This document shows, piece after piece, positions 27,363 to 35,807 of a stretch of DNA of 64,000 nucleotides (positions within the stretch are counted from its first letter, which is position 1; each line of letters begins with the position of its first letter). The translations under genes and the position numbers were made by a program. Location of the stretch: contig NZ_AP025510.1 in NCBI RefSeq assembly GCF_024347635.1, forward strand, positions 806,001-870,000, read 5' to 3'. This DNA comes from Vibrio tasmaniensis. Its GTDB lineage: Bacteria > Pseudomonadota > Gammaproteobacteria > Enterobacterales > Vibrionaceae. The notes beneath the pieces are model-generated. The model did no database searches, was not told the origin of the DNA, and was given only the letters and a program-made list of their open reading frames with translations.

Positions 27363-28910
27363 CTATGAGTAAAGTGACCAGTGCTGACTTTGAATACGAT
27401 CAATGAAGTGGCGTAGATCGCCTTCAAGTGGTCGATCTTCTACGATAAATTCAAACTCTTTGAGTACTTCGTCTCGAATATGCTTTAGGTTTTCACTCAT
27501 GTGGTGCTCATCAAGCTCATTGTGGCGTTTACGAAGCTCAAGCGCTTGTGTGCCCGCCAGAAGTGATGCAGCCGCGACTTGTTCAGTCAGTTCAAGCACA
27601 CGTAAGCAGTCACGAGCCGCAATGGTTCCCATGCTGACTTTATCTTGGTTGTGACACTCGGTTGAACGAGAGAACACGCTTGCTGGCATGGTGTGTTTCA
27701 ATGCTTCTGCTGTCCATGCTGAAACGCCGATCTGTACCGCTTTGAAGCCGTGGTTAATCGGTTTACGTTCGCCTTCTGCACCGGTTAGGTTAAATGGCAA
27801 GCCGTTATTGAATTTGTAATCCATCAGCTGCGCCATTTGACGATCAAGCAGATCCGCAAGGTTAGCTACCGCTGTTTTTAGCGTATCCATCGCCATTGCA
27901 ATATGGCCACCGTAAAAGTGTCCACCGTGCAGTACGCGCTCATTGTCGCCATCGATAATTGGGTTGTCGTTAGCGCTGTTGAGCTCGTTTTCGATCATTT
28001 GGCGTAGCCAAGGTAGAGAGTCTTGAACCACACCGATAACGTGCGGAGCACAACGCAATGAGTAACGATCTTGCAGACGGTCACTGTTGCGAGGTGGACG
28101 ATCCGCTTGTAAGTCATCACGTAACCATGCTGCAATTTGTTGTTGGCCTGGGTGAGGCTTCACTGCGAACAGTGCTTCGTCGAAGTGGAAGTCGTTGCCC
28201 TGCATCCCTACAGACACCATTGCTGTAATTTTTGTTGATAGCTGAGCTAGGTATTCCGCACGTTTGTAGGCGATACAAGCTAATGCTGTCATTACCGAAG
28301 TGCCATTCATCAAGGCCAAGCCTTCTTTTGGTTTAAGCTTGATAGGGTTAATGCCTAGTTCTTTATAAACATCACTGGTTGGGCGAACTTCACCTTTGTA
28401 GATAACATCACGCTCACCGATCAGTGCTGCAGCCAAGTAAGAGAGAGGCGTTAGATCGCCACTAGCACCGACAGAGCCCTCTTGAGGAATACGCGGTGAG
28501 ATATCTTGGTTGATGAGAGTGACGATCTGATTGAGAAGATCGTGAGTCACACCAGACACACCTTGTGACAATGAACAAAGACGCGTCGCTAATACAGCAC
28601 GAGCTTGCTCATGAGATAGGATTTCACCTAAACCACAGCCGTGAAAGCGCGTTAGATGCAGAGGGAGTTCGTCAACTAGGTTCGGCGGAATTGCAACGGT
28701 ACATGAATCACCGTAGCCAGTGGTTACGCCATAGATCACGCCTTCTTCTTTTAATAGACGTTCTAAAAAAGCGACACCGCGGTCGATCTTAGATGTGAAC
28801 TCATTACTTGAATTCATCGAGGCTTTTGCGCCTTGTGAAATAGCGACTACATCCTCAATCGTGAGGCGTTCGGCACCAAAAGTGATGCTATTTGGATTCT
28901 TTTTCGTCAT
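27363..28910 (-). CDS. Aromatic amino acid (Tyr/His-type) ammonia-lyase
   Basis: A 515-aa member of the MIO lyase family. Ala149-Ser150-Gly151 in GSVGASGDLTPLSYLA forms the MIO cofactor; the catalytic Tyr loop (VIYGVTTGYGD) is at residues 58-68. The substrate-selectivity pair is Phe89-His90 (TRFHGCGLG), unlike His-Leu of known tyrosine lyases, Phe-Leu of phenylalanine lyases and Ser-His of histidine lyases. In the V. fischeri-type cluster it is thought to make the 4-hydroxycinnamate-like starter from tyrosine. It overlaps apeJ by 23 nt. Confidence 0.85.
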   Translation of the reverse strand: MTKKNPNSITFGAERLTIEDVVAISQGAKASMNSSNEFTSKIDRGVAFLERLLKEEGVIYGVTTGYGDSCTVAIPPNLVDELPLHLTRFHGCGLGEILSHEQARAVLATRLCSLSQGVSGVTHDLLNQIVTLINQDISPRIPQEGSVGASGDLTPLSYLAAALIGERDVIYKGEVRPTSDVYKELGINPIKLKPKEGLALMNGTSVMTALACIAYKRAEYLAQLSTKITAMVSVGMQGNDFHFDEALFAVKPHPGQQQIAAWLRDDLQADRPPRNSDRLQDRYSLRCAPHVIGVVQDSLPWLRQMIENELNSANDNPIIDGDNERVLHGGHFYGGHIAMAMDTLKTAVANLADLLDRQMAQLMDYKFNNGLPFNLTGAEGERKPINHGFKAVQIGVSAWTAEALKHTMPASVFSRSTECHNQDKVSMGTIAARDCLRVLELTEQVAAASLLAGTQALELRKRHNELDEHHMSENLKHIRDEVLKEFEFIVEDRPLEGDLRHFIDRIQSQHWSLYS

Positions 28911-30711
28911 GGTGCTGGTTGCTCAATGTCCAAAAGTTAAAAAAGTTGTACCACTGAAGCGGTACTTTCAGTGTGTAGTGCTGAAGTCGGTCTGCGTATT
29001 TCTGCACGACTTGCTGTAATGATTGTTCGCGAGTTTTTCTTGGTAGCTCTATTTTGTCGCTAAAATGCTCAAAATAGACATTAAAATGCGGCTTAGTTTG
29101 TGAGTCATCTCGTAGGCCAAACAGTAAGAATACTGGCGCTTTGAGAACAGAGGCTAACATAAATGGCCCTTGAGGGAAGGGGGCTTTTTTACCTAAGAAC
29201 TCTGCCCATACTGAGCGACTCTCTTTGCTGGTGGAGGTTCTATCGCCAACGATCACAATCCATTCACCCTGTTCAAGTTTCTGTTGCAACAAGATGGCGG
29301 TATCAGGCCCCATTGATGTCACCTGAATCAGGTTTAAATCAGACTGTGGGTTTACCGCTTTCATTACCGAATTAAAGCGTTCGGCGTGTTCCGTGAAGAC
29401 CAGAGCATTGATTTTGATGTGCGAGTGTCGACGCCCTAAAGCTCGGCATAACTCGATATTACCAAGGTGAGAACCTAGGATTAGCACGCCTTGCTGGTTT
29501 TCCACCATGCTTTCAAATTGCTCTTGACCATGAACGGTCAGATTATCGACTGAAAAATCACCTTTCCATGCGGCTAATTTGTCTAGCATGGTGTGACCAA
29601 ACGAAAGCAGGTGATTGTAACTGGTGAGTTCAGTCGGTAGCTCAATATCCTGTTGCTCTGCGTAAGCCTTAAGCTGGAATAGGTATTGTTCAGAGGCGTT
29701 TCGCGCGCGCTTGCCTGTCAAATGGTAGTAACGCATCACTCCACGCAAAATGAGGTTGAATACACCTCGGCCTAATAGTGAGTACACCGCTAACAACAGT
29801 TTTATGCCAAGTACTGTGCCGCGTTCTGGAGTGCGTGACCAGTGCTTCTGTTCAGTTTTAGTTGATGCTTGTTGTGTCTGTTTGCTTTCTGAAAACGGTG
29901 TCGAACCCACTAGGTGATCGTCAGGATCTGTTTTGAAGTGACGGGCAATCAGCTTTGGGGCTCTTGGCAGCATGCCGAAAAACAGTCGGGTATGCATCCA
30001 ACTGATTTTTACGTTATCCCATAGCGCATCGAAATGAGAGACACCATTTTCAGGGTAGATGACTCGCGTTTCAATGAAGTCAATGTCGCATCCTTCCCAA
30101 TACAGACGAACCAGAATCTCGATATCGAAGTCCATTCGTGAACCGACATCGTATTTATTCAGTACTGTTTGTGTCTTATCGATCGGATACGCTCTAAAGC
30201 CACACATACTGTCTTTAATCGATAGAGACAGGGTTTCTATCCATACCCAGATATGTGTCGCGTAGCGCCCGTAGAGCCTTGCCTTAGGCACGCTGTCGTC
30301 ATAGACCGGCTGACCTGAGATCAGGCGCTGGGGCTTAGTTTGTGACGCTTGGATTAATGCGGGTAGGGCGTCTAGGTCATGTTGACCATCAGCATCAATC
30401 TGAATGGCATGACTAAAGCCGAGCTCTTGCGCTCGCTTGATGCCAGCCTTTACGGCACCGCCTTTGCCTTGGTTCTGCTCAAGCGTCACCAAGGTTACGT
30501 TTGAATTCTCTACTAAGGGAGCCAGAAACTGTTTCGTGGTGAGTTCACTGCCATCGTCAACGATAATAATCGGTAGTTCGAATTTGAGGAGTGATGAGAC
30601 GACCTCGGGCATGGTTGCGCCGTGGTTAAAGCACGGAATCAGGAAGCAAGCTTTGTAGTCGCTTTCTTTTGTTACGTGTTGAGAAGCAGCCTCGTTCGGA
30701 GCGCTATTCAC
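28888..30711 (-). CDS. apeJ: APE glycosyltransferase-acyltransferase fusion (ApeJ)
   Basis: A 607-aa two-domain protein. Residues 20-270 are a GT2 glycosyltransferase (IIIVDDGSE, then QIDADGQHDLDALPALI with the DxD motif). Residues about 320-590 are a lysophospholipid-acyltransferase-like domain (GVLILGSHLGNIELCR with the HxxxE variant, and VGDRTS...). In APE clusters this fusion is proposed to attach the polyene to a lipid or sugar anchor. It overlaps apeI by 8 nt and the lyase gene by 23 nt. Confidence 0.85.
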   Translation of the reverse strand: MNSAPNEAASQHVTKESDYKACFLIPCFNHGATMPEVVSSLLKFELPIIIVDDGSELTTKQFLAPLVENSNVTLVTLEQNQGKGGAVKAGIKRAQELGFSHAIQIDADGQHDLDALPALIQASQTKPQRLISGQPVYDDSVPKARLYGRYATHIWVWIETLSLSIKDSMCGFRAYPIDKTQTVLNKYDVGSRMDFDIEILVRLYWEGCDIDFIETRVIYPENGVSHFDALWDNVKISWMHTRLFFGMLPRAPKLIARHFKTDPDDHLVGSTPFSESKQTQQASTKTEQKHWSRTPERGTVLGIKLLLAVYSLLGRGVFNLILRGVMRYYHLTGKRARNASEQYLFQLKAYAEQQDIELPTELTSYNHLLSFGHTMLDKLAAWKGDFSVDNLTVHGQEQFESMVENQQGVLILGSHLGNIELCRALGRRHSHIKINALVFTEHAERFNSVMKAVNPQSDLNLIQVTSMGPDTAILLQQKLEQGEWIVIVGDRTSTSKESRSVWAEFLGKKAPFPQGPFMLASVLKAPVFLLFGLRDDSQTKPHFNVYFEHFSDKIELPRKTREQSLQQVVQKYADRLQHYTLKVPLQWYNFFNFWTLSNQHHDEKESK

Positions 30712-31066
30712 TTTTCTCTCCCAGCTTCATTTTTCCTGAAGAGTGGGTCTGCTCACCGTTATTCGAGGTGTAACTGAAGCTCAATTTATCTTTGTCGGCT
30801 TCCCACTTAAGTGATAACTGAATGGTAGAACCTGGCAGGATAGGCTCTTGGAATTTGATGACCTCCATGCCTTTAAAGTAACCAGGAACGTTCAGCTCTT
30901 CGACAGCATAGTGAAGTGCCCAATCAATTTGTGTCACGCCCGGAAGAATAGGGAAGCTCTTGAAGTGCCCCTGAAAGTCGATGATATCGCCAGTAACATG
31001 GAGTGTCAAAGTCGATTCTTTCTCTACCGTGTTAACAGCAATGACGTTTGGTTTTCTCTTATCCAT
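30704..31066 (-). CDS. apeI: APE hotdog dehydratase (ApeI)
   Basis: A 120-aa FabZ-like hotdog protein. GHFKSFPILPGVTQIDWALHYA contains the His and the PGVTQ turn of acyl-ACP dehydratases; KFQEPILPGSTIQLSL closes the fold. It is the second dehydratase of the cluster. Preceded by an 87-bp gap after apeH, the second-largest gap in this operon. Confidence 0.85.
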   Translation of the reverse strand: MDKRKPNVIAVNTVEKESTLTLHVTGDIIDFQGHFKSFPILPGVTQIDWALHYAVEELNVPGYFKGMEVIKFQEPILPGSTIQLSLKWEADKDKLSFSYTSNNGEQTHSSGKMKLGEKSE

Positions 31067-31153
31067 AGCGTGTGCTTAGAATCCTTGGGCTGAAATGGGT
31101 GTTCTGACAAAAATATAAAAGATAATCTCAGTATAAAACGCGACCAGTGATTT

Positions 31154-32542
31154 TTATGATTTTACGAGCTGCTCTATGTGAGAGGTTAACCTCTTACCTT
31201 GGCTGTTGAGAGGAATCTCATCAACAACTCGATACTTTCTTGGGATAGCGATTGGCTCTAACCACTTTCTCAACTCTGAACGTAGCATCAACCAGAATTT
31301 GCCTTTACTCATGGTGGCGAGGCTAGCTTGGCCGTCATCAGATAATACCAAAACCGACGCTAAAATTAAGCGCTCAGGTTCTTCAAAGGGAATGACTACA
31401 CACTCGCTTATCCAAGGCAGTTGCTCCAGTCGCTTTTCAACTTCAACCAGTGATACTCGTTTTTCTTCAATCTTGATCACTCGGTCGGTTCGGCCTTTTA
31501 ATATGAATTGACTACCCGAGACCATTTCGCACTCATCGGCGGTTTGATACCAGTTGTTTCTGTCGATGTACGGCGACAATAACTTAATGCAATTCTCACT
31601 ATTGAGACTAGCCTCAATACAGTCGAAAAGCTGCCAAGGCGTTTGAACGCTTTCTTGCTGACGAAATGCGATACCGCCGGTTTCAGTACTACCAAAAACC
31701 TCGATTGGCAAATGCCCTAACAAGTTGAGGGCTTGGTGAGCAGATTCTGTTGGTAAAGGGCCACCAGAAGAGAACACTCCCGCTAGATGCGTAGACTTTG
31801 TCTCGTGTTTTAATCGTTTGAGTAGCGCAGGGCTGCTGATCAGCACGCTCTGTTTGTTAGCGTGAGACAGGATCTGTTCCGGGTATTCGAGATTGTGTCG
31901 AGAAAATGGAACGCCAGAACAAAGCGGCCATAAGATTCGAAACAACAGACCATAGATATGTTGGTGTGAGACCGTGCTGTGGACTTGGTTGCCCTTAAGC
32001 AAGGTACCCCAGTTTTTATCTAGCTGAGCGATTTCAATATCTAGATGTTCTAAGGTCTTATGGATTGCTTTGGGTGTACCGCTTGAGCCTGAAGTAAACA
32101 AGGTCAATGGGGTAGCGGCTAAATCAATGGTCGTTTGGTCGTTTGCTAGAAGAGTAGATGCTTCTATGTTTGAGTCCAACAATGCCTGGACGTTGCAAAC
32201 CTCGTTTACTTCTACTTTGCCAATCGCATCATCGACTAACAGGCAATCAAAATGCTCACTCAGCTCGGCAAGCGCACACGGTTGATAGTTGCCCGGTAAA
32301 ATGATGTGCTTGTTGCTGACTGCGCACGCTAAAAAGGCCACCGAAAATAGGTAGCTGTCTTGGGTGCAAATCGCAACTCGTTGAAAAGGGGATGAAGATA
32401 AAAGATGTACGAGTTTAGATAAATTGAGGTTGAATGTTTGCCATGTCATCTCGCTATTGTCGCCGAAGCAGACAATAGATTCAGGAGCTCGGTTTTGACT
32501 GAGGAGTTCAGACAACGAGATATAAGATACGGTTTGGGTCAT
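31154..32542 (-). CDS. apeH: APE AMP-dependent acyl/aryl ligase (ApeH)
   Basis: A 462-aa ANL-superfamily adenylating enzyme. The phosphate-binding loop is LTLFTSGSSGTPKAIHKT, the second core motif is VFGSTETGGIAFR, the hinge/A8 region is LKGRTDRVIKIEEKRVSL, and the C-terminal catalytic Lys is in NSQGKRLT. It should activate the aryl acid from the ammonia-lyase and load it on an ACP. It is somewhat short for the family but complete. Confidence 0.86.
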   Translation of the reverse strand: MTQTVSYISLSELLSQNRAPESIVCFGDNSEMTWQTFNLNLSKLVHLLSSSPFQRVAICTQDSYLFSVAFLACAVSNKHIILPGNYQPCALAELSEHFDCLLVDDAIGKVEVNEVCNVQALLDSNIEASTLLANDQTTIDLAATPLTLFTSGSSGTPKAIHKTLEHLDIEIAQLDKNWGTLLKGNQVHSTVSHQHIYGLLFRILWPLCSGVPFSRHNLEYPEQILSHANKQSVLISSPALLKRLKHETKSTHLAGVFSSGGPLPTESAHQALNLLGHLPIEVFGSTETGGIAFRQQESVQTPWQLFDCIEASLNSENCIKLLSPYIDRNNWYQTADECEMVSGSQFILKGRTDRVIKIEEKRVSLVEVEKRLEQLPWISECVVIPFEEPERLILASVLVLSDDGQASLATMSKGKFWLMLRSELRKWLEPIAIPRKYRVVDEIPLNSQGKRLTSHIEQLVKS

Positions 32543-32548
32543 AACAAT

Positions 32549-33106
32549 TTAACTCTGACGAATGCGCTGTCTTACTACCCACTCTCCTGCAAAAAGTAAC
32601 CCTGCAAACAAGTAGCTGAGTAAGCCATTGTATAGGGTCCATATTTCAAGAGGTTGGAAGCAGGTATAAAGTGCGATAGAGCCATTGATAACAAAGAAAA
32701 AACACCAAACCTTGGTGACTTTTCGTGTGTAATCAACGCCACTTTGCGGAAGTTCTGGCTCTTGGAGTCGAGCAAGCCGCTCGATAATCGTTTGCGGTTG
32801 CCATAGGCTTGAAGCGAACACAACCAGCATACAAACGTTAACGATGACGGGATAATAAGTTAGCCAGCCGTGCTGTTTGAAGGTTAACCCTAATGCCAAC
32901 AGAACAATCCCGGCACTTCCGCTGATCCAAGCTAGGTGTTTTAGCTCTTTGATTTTAGCCTGACCACCGGTGAAAATGCGGACAGCAAAAATAGCGGCTA
33001 AGACGATACCAACGGTTTGTAGGCCAAACTTGTTGAGTCCAAAGTAAACCGCTATTGGATAAGTGAAGAGTATGATTGCCGACAATAAAGTCAGCAGAGG
33101 ACGCAT
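32549..33106 (-). CDS. apeG: APE cluster membrane protein (ApeG, COG4648)
   Basis: A 185-aa protein with five to six hydrophobic helices and few charged loops (IILFTYPIAVYFGL; GIVLLALGLTF; VVFASSLWQ). It ends with GLLFAGEWVVRQRIRQS. Membrane proteins of this size are constant members of APE clusters, with unknown function. Its ATG overlaps the last base of apeF. Confidence 0.8.
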   Translation of the reverse strand: MRPLLTLLSAIILFTYPIAVYFGLNKFGLQTVGIVLAAIFAVRIFTGGQAKIKELKHLAWISGSAGIVLLALGLTFKQHGWLTYYPVIVNVCMLVVFASSLWQPQTIIERLARLQEPELPQSGVDYTRKVTKVWCFFFVINGSIALYTCFQPLEIWTLYNGLLSYLFAGLLFAGEWVVRQRIRQS

Positions 33107-33363
33107 TATGCGTCCTTCAATAGTTCAACCACAGACTCCACAACGTCATTAACGGTGCGTACTGCTTTGAACTCTTCAGGTTTGATCTTCTTACCCGTTA
33201 CGTTCTGTAAGTGAACGACCAAATCAACGGCATCAATGCTGTCTAGGTCGAGATCGAGATAAAGGTGTGCTTCTGGAGTGATATCTTCAGCATCAAGCTC
33301 AAACAGCTCGATAAGCGCATCTTTAACCTGGTTGAATACTTCTTGTTGGTTCGCTTGTGTCAT
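33106..33363 (-). CDS. apeF: Acyl carrier protein (ApeF)
   Basis: An 85-aa ACP. The phosphopantetheine site is Ser42 in LDLDLDSIDAVDL. It is acidic and four-helix in pattern, with a typical length. It is 10 nt after the second ACP, apeE; tandem ACPs are standard in APE clusters, one for the starter and one for extension in the studied systems. Confidence 0.92.
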   Translation of the reverse strand: MTQANQQEVFNQVKDALIELFELDAEDITPEAHLYLDLDLDSIDAVDLVVHLQNVTGKKIKPEEFKAVRTVNDVVESVVELLKDA

Positions 33364-33373
33364 AAAGATCTGT

Positions 33374-33634
33374 CTAGTTGTTCGTTTTAGATGAGATGTA
33401 GTTAGCTAGGTTTTCAACCGATGCAAAATGCTGGCGAGTGTTTGAATCGTCGGCATCGATAACAATGTTGTACTTTTTCTTGATAGCAAGGCCAAGCTCA
33501 AGGGCATCAATAGAATCTAACCCAAGTCCATCACCAAAAAGTGGTGCTTCCGTTTCAATTTCATCAATGCTCATGTCTTCAAGGTTCAGTGCGTCGATGA
33601 TCAGTTGTTTTAGTTCGTTGTGTAATGTTTCCAC
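33374..33634 (-). CDS. apeE: Acyl carrier protein (ApeE)
   Basis: An 86-aa ACP with Ser41 in GLGLDSIDALEL as the phosphopantetheine site. Acidic. Its sequence clearly differs from ApeF, so the two are not a recent duplication. A 106-bp gap separates it from apeD. Confidence 0.92.
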   Translation of the reverse strand: METLHNELKQLIIDALNLEDMSIDEIETEAPLFGDGLGLDSIDALELGLAIKKKYNIVIDADDSNTRQHFASVENLANYISSKTNN

Positions 33635-33740
33635 TTAGGCCTACTTAGTACTTTATCTAAATGCTACTTCAAGGGGGGCGATTCTACATTATGTGATGTA
33701 TTTTCGAAACGCTGATATCACCAGTTGTTTTATTGATGAG

Positions 33741-34511
33741 CTAAATATTTTCTTCGGAAGGAAAAATAGTCTGTGCAAGGTGTTGATTGAGGCGTCTTGC
33801 TGCCGAAGTTAAGTTGTTCGAATTCTCAATAAATGGTGCGACGTCTATTTTACCTTTCACTGCGATATGAAAAAAGGGTTTAGTGGCAGGAACTTGATAC
33901 CATTTTTTCTCTTTTGTTAAGAATGTCGGAGAAACTGTAATATGAATCACGCGTAAGTCGGTTTGTGTTCGTGTGGCAATTTGTGCCGCACCACGTTGTA
34001 AGGATGGTTCAATTCCTGGCGTTGTGCGAGTTCCTTCAGGGAAAACTAACAATACATTGCCACGCGAAAAGCGTTCTTCGCAGCGTTCTAAAAGATCGTC
34101 AGGGGTTTGGTTGGGGATGTATCCCGCTGCTTTGACAATCCTCTTCATAAACGGGTTTTCCCATATTGCCGCTTTAACAAGACAATCACATTGAGGAAGT
34201 TGAGAGGCGATCAGTACATAGTCAATCAAGCTAGGGTGATTAGCAACGATGATGCAGTTGCGATCTTCGCGGAGCAGTTCGGCGCCATCAATTCGGTAAT
34301 CAATCGCGCCTGTGAACTTCATTATTTGACAGAATGCATTGAATGAGAAACGGATTAATCGTTGTGCTTTGAGCTCTCTTTCTATGATGTTGCGAGTCGT
34401 TAGTGCGATCGAAGGTAAGATTAAGAAGCTTAAGACTAAGCCTCCCAAACCAAAGATGGTAAAGCAGAGCCCCGTCGCGAATACTCGCCAACATTGGCCT
34501 ACTTTGCTCAT
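33741..34511 (-). CDS. apeD: APE 1-acylglycerol-type acyltransferase (ApeD)
   Basis: A 256-aa LPLAT acyltransferase. An N-terminal membrane helix (FTIFGLGGLVLSFLILPSIAL) is followed by the HX4D active site, His92 to Asp97 in NHPSLIDYVLI, and the substrate motif FPEGTRTTPG. It probably transfers an acyl group to the APE lipid anchor. Its start overlaps the apeC stop by 4 nt. Confidence 0.86.
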   Translation of the reverse strand: MSKVGQCWRVFATGLCFTIFGLGGLVLSFLILPSIALTTRNIIERELKAQRLIRFSFNAFCQIMKFTGAIDYRIDGAELLREDRNCIIVANHPSLIDYVLIASQLPQCDCLVKAAIWENPFMKRIVKAAGYIPNQTPDDLLERCEERFSRGNVLLVFPEGTRTTPGIEPSLQRGAAQIATRTQTDLRVIHITVSPTFLTKEKKWYQVPATKPFFHIAVKGKIDVAPFIENSNNLTSAARRLNQHLAQTIFPSEENI

Positions 34512-35317
34512 TTCTGTGCACCTGCTAGGGCGTTATTGACCCAGGACCAGTTTTGGTGTTTACCAGCAATAGTCCAATGCTGTGTTCTCAATAGGATATG
34601 TCGTAGCGTTTGTAGGCCTTGTGGTAAATCAGTTGTTGGACTGTCGCTAGCTACGGGGCTGCAAGTTATTGGCCTACTAATTATCGATCTGCTAACTGTC
34701 GGCCTGTTAGTTACTGCTCTCGAAACCGAGTAGTCACTGCCTGCTGTGAGTACTAAACCTAGAGCGTAGTCAGCATAGTGCTGATTTTCGTATTCTCGAT
34801 ATACATCAGGCAAAGGTTGGTCGAAGTCAATGACGAGTACACGATGTGACGGATACTGATGTAGGTAAAGATAAGCTTCAATCAGGGCGTTGTGAAAGGT
34901 ATCTTTCCCAGCAGCGATAGAGGTCAGTGGAATCGGTGCTTTTGCAGCAATCGTTGTTAGACCAGCAGCGGTGTTGTGTACTGATTGGGAAAACGCCATT
35001 GGAGAGGCGTCGTCACCTTCTAATATTGATTGAATTAAAGTGGCTGTTCGGTGGAGCTCACCATGTCGACTGGCAAAAACCAGATAATCAATCGAGGTAT
35101 CTTTTAATAGGGTTAATGCGGTTTGGACGGCCAGTTTGCTTTGCAGGCTCATTCGGCGGCGCATCATAGGAGGGATGGCTTTAAATTCGGTTGAGCCATT
35201 TTGTGGCCAATCTAAATGAGTGCTCCACGTTTGCCATTCGGCAACGGAATAGAGGCCTGGCGAATTTGCTGACCATTTTTCAATATTAAACGACATTAAT
35301 TGGGATTGATTTGACAT
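34508..35317 (-). CDS. apeC: APE chain-length-factor-like ketosynthase (ApeC)
   Basis: A 269-aa protein matching the N-terminal thiolase-fold half of ketosynthases (SKLAVQTALTLLKD; SQSVHNTAAGLTTIAAKAPIPLTSIAAGKDT). The position of the catalytic cysteine is filled without Cys (LTSIAAG), so it cannot condense alone. In studied APE systems the homologue partners ApeO. Residues 201-230 are a low-complexity run of five degenerate six-residue units (for example ISRPIT, CSPVAS, DSPTTD). First gene of the 17-gene minus-strand operon. Confidence 0.82.
   Translation of the reverse strand: MSNQSQLMSFNIEKWSANSPGLYSVAEWQTWSTHLDWPQNGSTEFKAIPPMMRRRMSLQSKLAVQTALTLLKDTSIDYLVFASRHGELHRTATLIQSILEGDDASPMAFSQSVHNTAAGLTTIAAKAPIPLTSIAAGKDTFHNALIEAYLYLHQYPSHRVLVIDFDQPLPDVYREYENQHYADYALGLVLTAGSDYSVSRAVTNRPTVSRSIISRPITCSPVASDSPTTDLPQGLQTLRHILLRTQHWTIAGKHQNWSWVNNALAGAQK
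34628..34717 (-). repeat. Degenerate 18-bp repeats inside apeC
   Basis: Five imperfect in-frame units of 18 bp encode hexapeptides rich in Ser, Arg, Pro, Thr and Val. They interrupt the end of the thiolase-like region and look like a recent local expansion. Confidence 0.5.
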
Positions 35318-35356
35318 AGAGTATTGATTTACTTTGGGTCTAACTAATACTATGCA

Positions 35357-35372
35357 TGTTTATAAATAAACA
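35357..35372. promoter_or_regulatory. Palindrome in the divergent APE promoter region
   Basis: TGTTTAT-AA-ATAAACA is a perfect 7-bp inverted repeat with a 2-bp centre, in the 71-bp gap between apeC (minus) and the lipoprotein gene (plus). The position suits an operator controlling both directions. An unrelated A/T-rich promoter element is also possible. Confidence 0.4.
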
Positions 35373-35388
35373 CGGGTAAGGAGTTTAA

Positions 35389-35778
35389 ATGAAATTACTA
35401 AAAATAGCCGTTTCAATGTTATTTATACTCGTTCTTGCAGGCTGTGGACGTGTCCAACCTGTAATGAATGTTGAGGATACTCCAGTTGCTTTGAATCTTC
35501 AAAGTAAACAGGTGAAATCAGCGATTTATGAGTCTGCTGAGAACCGAGGTTGGTTGGTTTCAGAAATTAAGCCAGGCCTAATCCGTGCTGAACTGTATGT
35601 CCGTTCACATCATGCTGTGGTTGATATTCCATATAATGATAAGTTTTACTCTATTCTTTACGTCGAATCAGAGAATTTGAAGTACGACGATGGTGAAATA
35701 CACCGTAATTACAACCGTTGGGTTAATAACTTGAACGTTGATATTAAACGCAAGCTTGCACAAATGGCTGCTGAGTAG
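35389..35778 (+). CDS. APE-associated small lipoprotein
   Basis: A 129-aa lipoprotein: hydrophobic signal and lipobox LAGC (residues 16-19). It has a strong Shine-Dalgarno (TAAGGAG) 5 nt upstream. The mature part is a compact alpha/beta domain with no catalytic motif I recognise (VKSAIYESAENRGWLVSEI; AELYVRSHHAVVDIPY). It is 29 bp before the methyltransferase gene and divergent from apeC; it may correspond to the apeA position of other clusters, but I am not sure of that name. Confidence 0.75.
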   Translation: MKLLKIAVSMLFILVLAGCGRVQPVMNVEDTPVALNLQSKQVKSAIYESAENRGWLVSEIKPGLIRAELYVRSHHAVVDIPYNDKFYSILYVESENLKYDDGEIHRNYNRWVNNLNVDIKRKLAQMAAE

Positions 35779-35807
35779 CTCTCTATTATTTTAAAGTTAG
35801 GTTTTTC

